A stretch of DNA of 64,000 bases from Chaetorhynchus papuensis (lineage: Eukaryota > Chordata > Aves > Passeriformes > Rhipiduridae): assembly GCA_013396525.1 (NCBI GenBank), contig VWYX01000397.1, positions 62,001 to 126,000 of the forward strand, in the 5' to 3' direction. The notes below the pieces were generated by a model. That model saw only the letters and a program-made list of their open reading frames with translations, did not search any database and was not told the DNA's origin. The translations under genes were made by a program, and so were the position numbers. Every line of letters starts with the position of its first letter. The stretch's first letter is position 1. Below, in pieces: positions 25,801 to 39,440 of the stretch.

Positions 25801-28800
25801 GTGAGTGCACAATGTTGGCTTTCAGCCCAGGGAGTGTTGCTGAACATAAGACACTGAAATAGCAAAAGTTATCAGGCCTGGGAGAGCTGGAACATAGATG
25901 CCTGTTCCCAGGTGTTCAGGATTTAAGGAAAGGCAGATAAGGTGGCAGTATCCTCTGTTTCCTGTGGTGGTGCTCTCTGGTTCATTCCCAGTCTGATCAG
26001 GCTGTCCCAGCCCCAGCTGACTCCTTGTGCATGTCCAGTGTGTACAGAGGTGGCAGCGTGGTAGCACTGATAGTGAGATTCAGTCTTCGGAGTCTCTCGT
26101 GTTCCTTAGGCTGCTCAGTGTGTCCTCACAGCGTCCTTCTTAAAGACAGCTAAATGAAGCAGTGAGTGACAGTAGTTCACCCTTCTCACTGTCTGTTCAT
26201 CACTTAGATGTCAAGCATCAGTAATTGTGTCATTTCCCCTAGCATTCACTCTTTTGTTTTACCAGAAGAGGTTTTAGCATCGCCTTTGAATAGTCTCAGT
26301 AGATTTATTGGTCTGGATGCACCTAATCTTCCCAATGCTTGTTGACCGTCCATAAATGATGGTATACAATAGGTTGAAATGGATTTTTTTTGCTACCTTG
26401 AACAATTCAGAGTGAAAGCTCCTGAGAATACAACATCGTGTTTAAAAAGGAGAGGCTTTAAAAGCCCAGTACAAATCATTACCGCCTGAACTAAGCGTGA
26501 CTGGTAGAGAAGTAAACTGTTTTCTTGTGTGTGTGTGAACAAAATTTAAGTTTCACAGTGATTCTTCACTACAATTAACTCAAAATGCTGGGAATTGTAG
26601 AAAACTACTCTAGTCCCAGAAAAATGCTAGTTTTAGAGTTGTTTCAGAGTTTGCTGATCACAGTGTTGGGTTGAGCAGTGAATTAGGATCTTTTACATAA
26701 CTTTGTGGGCCTCGAATCCACCACATCCGCCTCAAAAACAAGGACTGGATTTTGCCAGTTCAGAGCCTATATAGAAATAAAATGAATGGCCTAATGACAA
26801 GCTACAGGTCAATGTGAGGATCAGGAATACAACAATATCCCCCTGTCTCTTGCAGAAAATAATTCAGGCAAATGAATGGACACACTGCAGTTTAGCAGGC
26901 TGGGTTTTAATGCTATTCTTACCACACTCTTCAGCTGCACGTCTGCTGACTGGCCATACTCCTTAAGATCTTTAAAAATTGTAATTAAAGAGCAACTAAA
27001 TTTTTACTTTTTATTACTGCACTAGATGGGTGATAGGAAGCTGGTTATTCCTGACATACAAGAAAGTGTTACTTATTGATTCTCTCCCGCTCCTTCCCTC
27101 CCTCCTCTCCCTCCCTGGTCTTAGAATGTTGAACACTGTGGGGCATGGGGAAGGGTTGTACAGAAGCTAGTAACAGCTCCTGCATGCTGCTGTTCTCTAT
27201 CAAGTTATTTGTCTGGTGACTATCCTAAAGGTGCTTGTATTGCTAATTTATCTGTCAAACCAATATAGGTAACACTCAAGAGAATGTGAATGTCATGAAT
27301 ATCTGGGACCAACGTCTCAATCATTTTTAGTGGAAAACAAAAAAGGGGAAAAAGATCGTACTGATAGTACTATATAAAGAATAGAGGCAGCATGTCCTGT
27401 TTTTCATCTCCTTATACTAAAAAATTTCATATTCAAATATCTTTAAAAATACATTTTTCATCCAGATACTGCAGCGTGTTGGACCACTTCCTTTCTGTTT
27501 GAATGCTAACATTTGACAATGCTAGATCTGAAAAAGCCTTGTGTAAACTGCACTGAATAACAGAGCATACGGTAATGAGGCGACATACATGATGTTCTCC
27601 CAAGTGAAAATGATAGAGAACACTCAGTAAAAGAAATTTATGTCTGTTAGAAATCCAAATTAGCAGTGTGACAAGGCTGTCTTGTAAAAATATTTCACAG
27701 GTTCTCAAAATTCCATCACAGATGTGGTTTCTCAGAGGATATTTCCTCCGTGTACATCTGCTGCAGTAGCATGACTATCTTCTTCTACTTATTTAGATGT
27801 CTCAGGTTGTACCCTTTGAAGAGGGATACCAGTAGTCACTGGGAAAGCAGGACAGAAGTATTGATAAGGCGCCAAGAGTGTTGGGTTAGACACAGGTCTG
27901 AGCTTGGGATCCAGTGTTAGGGGAGCTGGGATACACAGGAGACTGTAGGATGCACAGGAAAGCATATAGCAGCTGTATGGGCAGAGACTCATGTCTGTTG
28001 CTCTTTAGTCAGAAAAGATTGTGATTGTGGTTTTTTTTCAGCTGGGCTCTGTAAGACTAGCCCTGGGGAGAGAGTATGCAGAAGGCAGGAATGGGGAAAG
28101 ATTTTCAACAGAGTGTGAAGAAGGATTGGAGTGAAAGTAATTGGCATGTCTCAGGGCAGAAGTGGTGCCAGGGTTAAGGAGTACTCAGGGAAGAGATGGA
28201 AACTCTGCATGATAGTACATTCTTGCACACACACTGACATCTGCTATTTCCCTTCCTATTTTAAACAGATGGTAGGAAATCAAAAGAATTTATTTGATTA
28301 CCTAAAGGGAGTCATTCAAATGAGATCTGTCCTTAAAGGTCTCACAATCACAATTTAGATGAGGAGTATTTTAGCACGGATTCACTCAGTGATATTTTTG
28401 TCTGCCAGGATTGGTTCAAGGTCTCTTACCTTATCTAATTTTACCATCTCTCTGTTCCTAGCCAGTTTGCTGCCCCCAATCTAAGTCTTCCCAATACTGT
28501 TTTCACAGATCTATAGAGCTACAGTACTCATCTAAAAGACAAGATCCTAAGACTGGAAAAGGAGCTGCATTTAAGTGTTTTTCTCTTGTCTCCAGACTAG
28601 CAGTAACTCCAGTGTGAAACATTGTGCTCTCTACAACTGGGGACTGAGGTGATAGGGATCAAGTATTTGGTCCCACAGGATGCAGCATGTGCCGGCAACT
28701 TCTGGGGCTGTCCCAGTTCAAGGAACGGTCCTGAGAAAAGCAATGAATGATATTAAGAATGTTTATTCTAAATCAGATCCCACTTTTCTGCTCTGTTTAC

Positions 28801-29739
28801 CAAGATTAGCAGATGCTTTCTTTCCAGGAATATAGCCTAGACAATCTGGTGTTTTCTAGGAGAAGTTGTAATTACAATAAGTTATAAATACCTTGCATGA
28901 TTATACCATCTCAATATTTGATTTAAATTATTACAAGAAATATTACTATCACAGCTTTCATTGAGCTTTTGTAAACTCTGACTTGCCAGGAATTATTCTG
29001 GGTCCTTGGCAAAAGATGACACATCCTGTGTTTGTGGGTTAATAAATATTGTCATAGTACTTTTCCTTACCAGTTAGAAATTGCTGGCTGAACATAAATA
29101 TGCAAAAATGAAAGATGATGTCACTCGCTTGACTAAATTATGTTAAAAAAAGTTTTTTTGACAAATTGAAATTAATCTATTTAGAAAAGTTGTGGCAAAA
29201 CAGTGTGATATTAGTACAAGGAAAACAATTGTCTAACTGTCCATAACAATCAGAAAATAATACTCTTTATAGCGGCTGAGAACAAACAATGATGGAAATG
29301 TAATTTAAAAAAGCAAAACCAAAAGTTTCAAATAAAATATTGCATGAGAGCCAGAGAGCATTCTGTTGTTATATGAAGATTAATGATGCCATTCTTTCTC
29401 AAGCATTTGATATATATTCCTGTTGCTGTCTTAAGTAAATGCTAGCCAGAATAATTTTCTGCTTTCCCATTGCAAAGGGATTCTTATTGGTGATGGAAAG
29501 ATGTGATACAAACCTTAGGCTCAAAACCTTTATCTGCACAGCTTCATTCCAAAAATGGAGTGAAGACCCTATTTTTTCAGTGATCATGGGTACTGCTTGA
29601 AATAAAGACCTTATTAAATCAATGCTGGAACTGCTGCTGGGTCTGCAACTAGAATTAGCACTGCATTGGAGACTACTGTGAATAGACATGGTGTTGTGAG
29701 GCTTATTTTGCCTTTCTTGCTTTGCTTCAGCTCTTGTGG
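25801..29739. other. Unique intronic DNA, no gene recognised
   Basis: The first 50-60 bp may still be diverged CR1. The rest is unique-looking, with a short TG run near 26.53 kb and a C/T-rich stretch near 27.08-27.12 kb. No supported exon. Confidence 0.6.
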
Positions 29740-30500
29740 CAACTTATTATTGAAATATCACAATTAATTTTGCTTGAAAAGGACCTCTGGGGATCATCGG
29801 GTCCAACATCCTGCTCAAAGTGGCTGATCTTGAATCTCTCTCAGGTTGCTCAGGGCACTGAACCGTCCGGTGTTGAAAATTTCCAAGGATGGAGGTTTTC
29901 CCAAGCTCTCTAGTCAATCCGTTCCAGTCCAGAACTTGCTCTTTTACCTCTTAAATCTAATCAGAATCAGTCTTGCTGAAACTCGAGACTCTGAGTGTGT
30001 CTGTGAGGAGAGTCTGCCTCCATCTGTATTCCCTTGTTAGGGACTAGAAGGCTACCCCGGCAGCCTTCCCTTCCTGAGGCTGAAGGAGCCCAGCTTCTCC
30101 AGCTGTGCCTCCTGCATCGCGTGCTCCATCACCCTTTCGATGTTTCTCCTTGGTTTTTCTCCTGTTTATCAGAATTTCCTCTCTATCCAAAGACTCAGAA
30201 ATGAGCAGGCTACTTGAAATGTGGCTTTGACAATGATGACTACAAGGGAATAGGCCATCCCATGAAACCATTAGCTATGCTTTTGCTCGTGCAGAGCAGT
30301 CTGCACCCACTACTGCATGGCCCCGCTGCTGACACACATCCAACTTCTTGTTCTCCAGACTCCCCCTTTCCTGTCTCAGGGTGCTGCCTGCCCTGTCAGT
30401 CCCCAGCCTGACCTGTTGCGTGGTGCTCTTTGCTCCTCCTTGTGCAACTTTGGATTTGCCTTGATGAAATTCATGAGGGTGCTGTTAACACAAACCTTTG
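29740..30500 (-). mobile_element. CR1 LINE fragment, longest in the window (about 0.76 kb)
   Basis: From the 3' end it shows AAGGACCTCTGGGGATCATC, GTCCAACATCCTGCTCAAAG, a diverged middle, then CCTGAGGCTGAAGGAGCCCA, CCAGCTTCTCCAGCTGTGCC and GTGCTCCATCACC. The 5' part includes TGCAACTTTGGATTTGCCTT and ATGAAATTCATGAGG, corresponding to the CR1 segment translated as the C-terminal part of the polymerase ORF. Many substitutions and small deletions indicate an old insertion. Borders are approximate. Confidence 0.88.
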
Positions 30501-32991
30501 GGCTTTTCAAGGCCCCAGTGAAGGGCAGCACAGCCCTCCTGCGTACGAACATAAGACTTTGACTTGGCTGAGCTCAGATAAATGAGTCATGAGCAAAGGA
30601 CTTTTTGTTTGCTGTTCCAGCAGCTTCCCTGAAGGAGAAAGCTCTGTCCTTTGGGGATCTGGGAAAGGGAAATCTTGGCCTCTGTCCTGTTCCACTTGGC
30701 CCCACGGTTTGTGGGGTTGCCATGATGTTCCCTTGAGCTCATTCAGCTTCTGCATTTTTATACGTTGCAAGAAGTTCCTGAATCACAAATGTCAGCAATT
30801 GCAGATTTCCAAGATTATATTACCTGTTTTGCTGGCTTCTTATAGAGTCAATGACTTTGATCAATGACTTTAAAAGAGGGGTTTCTCTTTGTACATCACC
30901 AAACTCTTTGTTCAGAGATTAGTGGCATCAAGGAGTTAAGTGCTTTTAGATTCAAGTCTAAAAAGGAACGTAGGTCTGACAAGCACTGGCTGGCAGGGGT
31001 TGGACTCAACAAGAGGGTTAGCTGACTTTGACCTTTGTGTTTACAGCATTAGCTGATATTTAGAGCCTCGTGTTTGTGTCTCTTCTCAGCTTGAGACAGT
31101 CCAGACTTGCCACTCAGGAGAGGTTGTTTTTTTTTTTTTAACTGCCAGGCCCAAGATAGACTGGACAAAGCACACTTCTGTTTTCTTGCTAAAGGTGTCT
31201 GGAAACTATTTGAGTTAAATTAGAAGCATTGCTCTGTCTGGGTCATCAAGTGGAAAAAAAAGGTATATTCTTCTCGGGTCTTTGATGCCTTGATGTTTTG
31301 GTGGATTATATTAAAGAGAAAAAAATCATCCCATGAAAAATAAATATTTTTCTTTAAGCAGAAGAAATACATTTTTGAAGATTTAACAATAAATATTTTC
31401 TTAAAGTTTGAAGTCACAGAGTGAGTAATGTTAATAGAAGTACTTACAGAAACTGTGAGGTTTTAAATGGGGCTTATTTCCAAATGGAAGGCAACTAAAT
31501 TATTTATAACAGATTAAAGCTGTGCCCAAATCACTTCTGACTTATTCTTTCTAAACAGAAAGCAGTGCTATTTGCATTATGTCACTTTTAACACTGATAC
31601 CTGATAAAAATGTGATTTTTTTTTTTAAAGGTGTCCTTTATGCTGCACTAAAGCTTCATATCACTTATTTTACATAGGTCTTACATAATTTAGTCATACT
31701 GTTTTAAATATTTTTGGTTAAGTGGCATTTAGAATCATAGCACCCTATTTGCTGGACAGTAAGAATTTGTAATTAAGAACTTATCCAATATCTGCTGGAC
31801 ATGAGAAGGTACAGGAACTAATGCTGGTAAATGTTTTTGAAAAGGCCGAGCTAGACTGTCAAATGACATTTTTCAAGGTGCATGTGCCAATTTATCAGCA
31901 ATGATAAATCACGGATTAAAAGGCAAATTCTTTCTACTCGGTGAGGAATATGGGAGTAACCAGCATAAGTTGCTCCTAATACACCTGGTGGAGTTAATGC
32001 ACAAACAAGTTGAAAACCCATTGAAACAAGGCTACAGAGTCTCTTACTGTCAGGAACTAGTGCTTTGTTAGTGTGAGCTAATCTGTTTCCCCTATGTTGT
32101 GGCATAGAGCAGAGGTATGCAGGACTCAGAAGTTGATTATCAGTAGGCTGTGTACCCAATATTAAGTGCTGAAAAGCCTTTTGTTGATTTGAATGTTAAA
32201 TTGCAAACTTGGGAAATAATTTCTCTGAGTAATACTGCAAATAACTCTTGTAGTCTAATTTTCCTAAATTTGTTTTCTATTGTGATCTCAATTAATTAAT
32301 TATGTTCATGTTTCTAATGTTTATGGTTGAACACACACTGTTCATAGTTTATGAATAAAGGAACTTTACAGAAATGGTTACAACATAATGGGGGAAGTGG
32401 TGGACAAATTTTCTGTTTTCCTTCCCATACTGTTATCATAATGAATTTAAAGCATGAGGAGTTCTGAAACCTGGAGGTGTACTTGTTTTGTCATATCTGC
32501 ATATCTGCGGAAATATTCTGAGCTTAAGGAAGTCAATGAGCTTTTGTGGTTAGGGGAGACATATGACACTTTCCCCCCTTCCATCTCTGTCATGTTTGCA
32601 TGCTAACACATCACATGCCACCTAAATCCATGCTAACATTTGTGATTCATCCATATCCCTGTCTCTCTCTCCTCTTCTTGCTGTGGGAGTGAGTCTCCTA
32701 TCTTCCAACTCCTACTGTAGCTTAAACTACATTTTGAGCACACCGGAAGAGGGTACTCTCACAGTCTTCCATCAGTTTGCATATAGCAGCATAAGTAGGA
32801 GGCAGTGGAAGAAATTGTCCCTTTTTTTTCCCACTGGTTTTACTGTTACTAGGGAATATAGGCTCCCCTGCACCTGAGGAAGGGGCTGTTCCACGTTCCC
32901 ATGAACTGGCACCTGTGATGTTGTTTTGTCACCGTGTGCTTCTTAGCTCAGCAAATTGACTTGTGCTTCCAGCTCCATTTGCTGGAGTGGA

Positions 32992-33049
32992 TTTGTTTTG
33001 CTTTTGTTTGTTTGTTTGGGGTGAGGGTTTTTTTGTTGTTGTTTGTTTG
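32992..33049. repeat. (TTTG)n/(TTG)n-like simple sequence
   Basis: TTTTG, TTTG and TTG units interrupted by GGGGTGAGGG. Low-complexity DNA, probably slippage-derived. Confidence 0.8.
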
Positions 33050-36000
33050 CTAACGGATTTCTTTTTTTAAGTTTAGTATGTGAAACTCTGCTGGCAAACT
33101 GTCCTATTCCTGAAGCCGAGATGTGAGGTGTTTGACAAGAGCATTTCCTTTTAACTGCTGTGTTGTCCTTCACCCTCAAAGCATACCAGTCAAATCAGAG
33201 CTGCAGGAAAATCTGTTGCAACCAGCAAGGCTGTTGACCTTGTCCCTCCTCTGTCCTTGACCCTGCATGCACATGCTGACACACATGTTCGTACACATCC
33301 TGCTTTGACAAAGTGGAAAAGATGGTGTGAACTCATCCATTTCGATGTGGGGTCAGCAGACATACTTAAACAACTGTTAATATTAGTCGAAATTTGTTAA
33401 CTTGCTTTATCTGAAGTGGGAACCACTTGCATAAACTCTTCTGATTGGGCTTTGGAAAGGTAGCAGCCAGGTGAGATGTTTCTGACCACAACCTCAGAAT
33501 TTTTCTTGGCTCTATTGTGCCATCTGGGCCAAGGCACTGGAGTGTTTCTGCTTGTATTTCATCAGAGCTTTGAAATCCTAGTCTTGCTAGCATACATTCT
33601 CACTACTGGTTTTAAATTAGATGTTGTGCCTCCCTCCTGCACCAATATTTTCTGCAGCTGCCAATTTATGCAGTTTCCAGTAACCAACAGAAAACCTATT
33701 TAGGTTTCTTTTACTGCACCACTACTTTGTACTAGAAGACTTAATGACAGAAACCCCTTTCCCCCCCTTGAGACACCCTGAGTGTCATATCAAGTAAGAC
33801 ATTTGAAATCTCATGGGGTATTCATAGCACTGGTTCATTTTGAGAATGGTTTCCTTGGACAAGGTCATTGTCAGTTTAATATTTCACCTGTTCAGGACTT
33901 GCATGTTTTCCTTCAGTTTGTCTCCTAAAAAATTGTAAGAAAATTTTAACTCATTCACACCACTTACCTTACATATATAGTGCCATAGTAAAAAATAAAA
34001 CTGATCCAGAGCTGTACAAAGTACTTTTCTTCACTTGACAGTGTAGTGTCAGCCATGCTTGACAGAACAATTAGAATCATTCTGTTAGCATTTTATACCA
34101 TTTCAGCCTGTTAAGATTCTGGGTGACAGTCAGTACATGTTTGGTAAAAGAATGTCAAGAATTTGCACTGTTCCCTGTGTAAGCTTAAAGAAATTTAGCT
34201 CTGTTGAAGTACATGATATAAGAGGAAGCAGGCTGTCTTGAGGAACTTGATATTTGCATGATTTTTAAATTTATTTTTTTTATCTCTGGGCAGCTTAGGA
34301 CTGATTGAGTCTGACAAAATCATGGAGATTTTAAGACACGGTTATCTTTGTAGACAGATGGAAAAACTTGCATGTTTTTCTGTCCAGTTACTGAACTATT
34401 ATGTGAATTTTCTACTATGATGATTCAGGGAGTTTAGTAATTTACAGTTTATTAGAGTTTAGTCAAGCCATTTTTAGTGGAGTTTAGGCAAGTTAAAAAA
34501 GTCAATTTACACAGACATGAATTCTACTCATGCATATGAACTTTGCCTGTGGGGTAGCAGTGCCTAGCAGAGCATTACGTGCCAAAGTATTAGCAGCAGT
34601 CAGGGAGGTTTCAAATAAAGCAATGCAAAGGCAACTGGGCAAACGACAGAGGATTTGGTAGTTTGGAACTTCTTCATGGTGTGTCAGTGAGATTTCTGTA
34701 AAGCCTGGTTAACAGCCAGCAGGAATTACTAGTTCAGTGAGACATGTCTGAGGGAGTTGGTGTTGGGGTTTGTTATGGAGGAGGACGGTGTGCACAGAGA
34801 CAAAACAGTTCTTGGGCTCCTGCATTCATCTTGGGTGGCAAGCAGGCAAGGAGCTGAGGAACAAATGTTGTTGTGAGTGTGTCACAAGTATGTAACACGT
34901 GTAAGAAACTAAAGGAACAAAATTAGGGTGACCTAATTACGCTAAGATGGGCGGGCTAGCAGGTCTAAGGCTCTAGTATGGATTTTGTTTGCAGTTTCCA
35001 GACTTGCATTGAATATATTTACTTTTAAACATCTGGGTGGTTGATCTGGGGCCAACTGCAGGTTTGAGCTGTGCTCCCTGTGGGCATTTCACCTGCACTC
35101 TGCCCAGCTCTATTTCACTTTTGTGCCACATGGCCTTTTTTTGGGAGGGGAGCATAAGGAGAGAACCCCCAAGGGTAATACTTCAAGGTGAGTAATACCC
35201 TGCTCTTGGCAAGCTTAATTAAGATTTTCTGTAAGGGCTGTAAGAAAAAGAAAGAACGTTGGTCATCCTGCTTGTAGAAATCCTGTACCTCGCTGCTGAA
35301 TGTGAGTGGTGAGGATTTATTTGTCAGTCTACTACCTTTTCTTGATCTTGCAAAGGAACACCTGTTTGTTAATCATGTTGCAATCTGCAGCACGGAGGAA
35401 GTATCTTGCTTTTATAGTTTTAAAGCCATTGAAATTTAGTGTCCTTGTGTGAATGTGACAGGACCACATGTCAGACAGATCCAGCACTTCATGTTTTTGA
35501 AGTGGTCCCTAATCTCTACTGGTTATTTTCCTGCAATATAAAATCAACTAGATCAAGGCGAGCCTTTAAATAGGGAAAAAACAAATTAAGTTTGGCTTGC
35601 AGTAATACCTGTAGCAACCTTGCCTGCAGAGCTCATGAAATTGAAAACCTTTTTGAACATGTTTCCACTCCAGTAACTCTCCATAATTCCAGGGCTGATC
35701 CTTTTCTTTCCTTTGCTTCTCAGGCTCAACTTTGAGTCAACTCTCCATTGCAGAGGAGTCCATGACAGCTCAGGTTTTGGTTAGCAAGGTTTCAGATACT
35801 GATACTGGGATTTTGGGGTTTTTCATACCTGCTGACTGTGAAGCACTGTGCCTACCCCTGGGCTGAATGTCATCCCATCTGAATAGCTGCTGAAATAAAA
35901 CTTTATTCTCTCCATATTGCCTTTTTTGCCTGGTATTAAGGGGAAAAAAAATGATGCTACCTGTGCTGATATGCACTCTATCCATTTCCAGCCTAAGACT

Positions 36001-36819
36001 TCTATAAAATGGTGAATTATTGTAGTCTCATGCTATGTTAATTTAAGCCAAATTAAAGCATACCATGGATTTAATTTGGGTTTTATGGGCTAACTTAGTG
36101 GTAGCTTATCCAGAGGATCACAAATTATTCCTCATTAGATAAATTAGCTTAGCAGAGCTTTATTCACTATAGACAAAGTTCAACTGTTTTACATCACAGA
36201 AAGCTTTTAATTAAAAATCATGGACTTCTGATGAAAGCTATTACACCAGATTTTCTTGACCTTTGAGTAAAAAAAATTGTTTTTTGCTATTCTTAATTCA
36301 TTATGGCCTTTCTAACCTCTTACTTTGTCAGCTGTATTTTAATTCTGATCTCTGTTACTGAAGTTCTTGCTGGGAATTTAAAAAAATATATAAAAAAACC
36401 CTTTTAAACAATATTGCTTCAGAAAAAGTCATGCTGGGAGCTACATGTACCACTAAGCACTCTTGATGCTGACTATCATCCTGTAAAGTAAAAGAGTTTC
36501 ATCATGTTTTCCAAAAATGCCAGGTACTTTCGGACCTTTTATTAAAATTCAAATATATTCTCAAGGATGCTACAGACATCCTTGTGATATCTTAAGAGAT
36601 TGTCTCACATTTTCCAGGTAAATGACTTTCAAAAGTTATAAGAACAGTTCTGAAGGGCCTCGGAGTCATCTGTGCCTCTTGTCATCCCCAGTGAATGTTT
36701 ATTTAGAAATGTCTGTGGTTGTGAGCACTGAGACATGGGCCCTGCTGCCATATGACAGAGGCACACAAGGGAGACTTTATTTCAACATGACCCTTAACTA
36801 GAAGGATGCTGAAGAGTTG

Positions 36820-36923
36820 TTTTTTTTTTTTTTCCCATATTGTTTCGCCCTCAGAATAATATTTGAATTTCATGTCAGAAACGTATCAAGAAAGATTTTT
36901 CTTTCCTTTTTTTTTTCCCCCCC
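36820..36923. repeat. T run and nearby pyrimidine tract
   Basis: Fourteen consecutive T at 36820-36833, then, after about 60 bp, a 28-nt C/T-only tract at 36896-36923 ending in seven C. It resembles a splice acceptor tract, but no AG-bounded coding frame follows. Confidence 0.75.
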
Positions 36924-39066
36924 ACTTCTACCCCTTTTACAAAAATAAAGCCTTTTTCCTGAGTAAGTAGGTCATGGTAAAGAAAGAATTCATATAGCAG
37001 ACTTCCCCTACAACTGCTTCTTGCTGCTTGCTGAGGGTCAAGGGATTTTTCAAAATATATTTGCACTCCTATCTTGGTTTCAATTGCAGCTTATTACTGC
37101 AGAGAGGGGTGCCAGGCATTCTATCATGTATATCACTGGTGCTTCAAATGTTTTGCTCTAGTGCACCTCTATTTTCTTCCACCTACAAGCACTTCTTGAT
37201 TTTTATTTATAAATTCAGATTTTTCTCCTTTTATATGCTCTTATTTCAGTCCTTCCTTTTATTTATTGCAAAGAACGCTGCTGCAGTTAAAAGGAGTTAC
37301 ATATTTTTAGTATGCACCAATTTTCAGTGTACTGAAAAGACACACTAAGAGTGCAGAGATGGTACCCTTCTCTGCATGAGGTGATTTTCCTATTCCCAAA
37401 ATTGCCTGGGAAAAAAACCCCAATCCTGTTAAAACTGAGTACATAGTTAGTAGTGGACATAAGGAAAGGAGAAAATCAGTGAAACTATACTTTTAAAGGT
37501 AGTTTCAGAAAATTTATTTACAAAACACAGTATGAAGTATGATTTATAATTTTTGATTGTTCATGCTAAACGTCAAATATTTTGCATACTCTAGATCTGG
37601 AGAAGAAAATCAAATGTCATATTTAAATGACACATCTTTTCACTTTTCTGAATTCTTCCTTATAGTCTAAAAAGCACAGGGAAGAGAATGAAAAGAAATC
37701 TAACTGAAATATTTCAACAGAATGTGACTATGAAAACATAGGCTATTTATGGTAGTGTAATAATAAATAATAAATGGTAATAATGAAGGGGGGAAAAAAA
37801 AAAGAGACAGGTACAGAACTGAAGAATTGACATTAGTGACTCTGTGTTGAACCTGCCAGTGTTGTCTACCTTAGCTCTCCATTTTGCACTTGAACTGCAA
37901 CGGGCAAGTCCCTTGTAAATCTACTACAGCATGTGTCTGAGAGACAACAAAATAGCCAGTAGATTGCAACAGGAAATTTAAGTGATAATGATCTTGGGGC
38001 TCAAGTGTCTGAAACAATTAACACCTTTTGAGGTTACTTAAATGCAAAACCACAATGGATTTCCTAGGGGCACTTTAAAAAATATTTTGATAGAAATAAA
38101 GCCTGAAGATATTTTCCTCAATTATTGAATAATTCAATTAATTCTTTATTTAGTTAGAAATCATTATAATGTTGAACTTGCTGGTAAAAATTGGAATAGT
38201 TGGAGAAAACAAAGCCAGCTTCTCAAAACCGGAATATATTATTTGTTTTCTAAATATATTTGGGTGTATTATTTTACTGTTCTTTTGGAATTTTGTGCTT
38301 TTCCATAATTCCTCTTATTTCCATAAAACATAATGGCAATGGAGTAGTATAGGTTAGGTTGGGAGGAAGAAGTAAGCAAAGTATTGGTCTCCCTGTTAAT
38401 ACTGAATGCACAAGAATATCTGATTGGTGTTTGAGTACCAGAATGTCAGAAAAAACCAGTACAGTACCAAGACTTAATTTTGTCTTTTATATGTTTATGC
38501 CATAATATGGCAAATGTGAACTTCCAAGTGCAGCTTTAAGGATACTTGGAAAAAATTCTAATTCATGATGACATTCTGTGTGGGAACATTCATCCATTTC
38601 AATTAATGCTGCTAATTAGAAAATATCTGTAAAACTATCTTCTGCAATGTTTTATTGGATTGGTGCAAGAGTGAGTTAAATAAAATTGGGCTGTATGTTG
38701 TGGGTGAGCCAACACAGGATGGATGTTATAGAATCCCCTCTGGTCCAGGAATATTTGAACTAACACCAGTTCGAGTCGGGTAAGATGACAGGTCCAACTG
38801 CAGAACAATCCAACAAAACTCAGTAACCTACTCTGTGGGATCTGACTAATTGTTCATATTGCAAAATAGGAGCTCTGTAAGGCCCAAATGTTAGTATTCC
38901 ATTAGCAATTCACAATGAGATATTCATGTTTTGAATTTCTGCTCAACTTCTTACGGACATCCTGGCCAGTGTTACCAGAATTATGAATTTCATCTCTGTA
39001 TAGCCCTAGAAAAACTCCTGCATGTGATTAGTTGTACAGCCATTAAAAAAAAAAAAATACGGTAAA

Positions 39067-39440
39067 TCTCTGCTTCACCATGGACCTCCACGGGCTGCAG
39101 GGGGACAGCCTGTCTCACCACGGGCTGCAGCACCTGGAGCATCTCCTGCACCTCCTCCTTCACTGACCTGGGTGCCTGAAGGGCTGCTGCTCTTAAATTT
39201 TTTTGTTTGTTTGTCCTTCCCAGCTATTGTGCAGTGGTTTTTTGCCTGTTATTAAAAATCACAGTTTCATCAGCACCACTGATGGGCTCAGCTTTGGGCA
39301 GTGGTGGAGCAGTTTTGGAACTGGCCAGAACTGGCTCTCAGTTCTGGGGAAAAATGTGGGGGCAACTCCTGGTGTCTTCTCCCAGAAAACACCCTTGCAG
39401 CTCCTCTTCTACCAAAACTTTGCCACATCAACCCAATAGT
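39067..39440 (+). mobile_element. Interspersed avian repeat, possibly LTR-derived (unclassified)
   Basis: The block contains CCACGGGCTGCAGGGGGACA, a second CACGGGCTGCAG 26 bp later, CCTCCTCCTTCACTGACCTG, GATGGGCTCAGCTTTGGGCA, ACTGGCCAGAACTGGCTCTC and a final ACCAAAACTTTGCCACATCA followed by ACCCAATAG. I recognise this string of landmarks as recurring in many bird introns, but I cannot assign a family from memory. An endogenous-retrovirus solo LTR is one possibility. No internal viral gene is present. Strand is nominal. An old 78-codon open frame across it is not evidence of a gene. Confidence 0.5.

Larger units (their letters stand above)
30501..39066. other. Unique intronic DNA, no gene recognised
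   Basis: Contains G/T-rich simple sequence at 32.99-33.05 kb, T and pyrimidine runs near 36.82 and 36.90 kb, and several A/T runs. A short piece near 30.99-31.01 kb (GGGGTTGGACTCAAC) weakly resembles a CR1 3' end, but it is too short to call. No supported exon. Confidence 0.6.

Noticed and set aside
30990..31012. GGGGTTGGACTCAAC resembling a CR1 3' end
   Set aside because: Match too short and no continuation into the terminal repeat.
36896..36923. Strong pyrimidine tract suggesting another splice acceptor
   Set aside because: No AG followed by a frame encoding GABBR2 or any recognisable exon; part of low-complexity sequence.
38755..38790. GTTCGAGTC resembling the T-arm of a tRNA
   Set aside because: No acceptor stem, D-arm or anticodon arm can be built around it.
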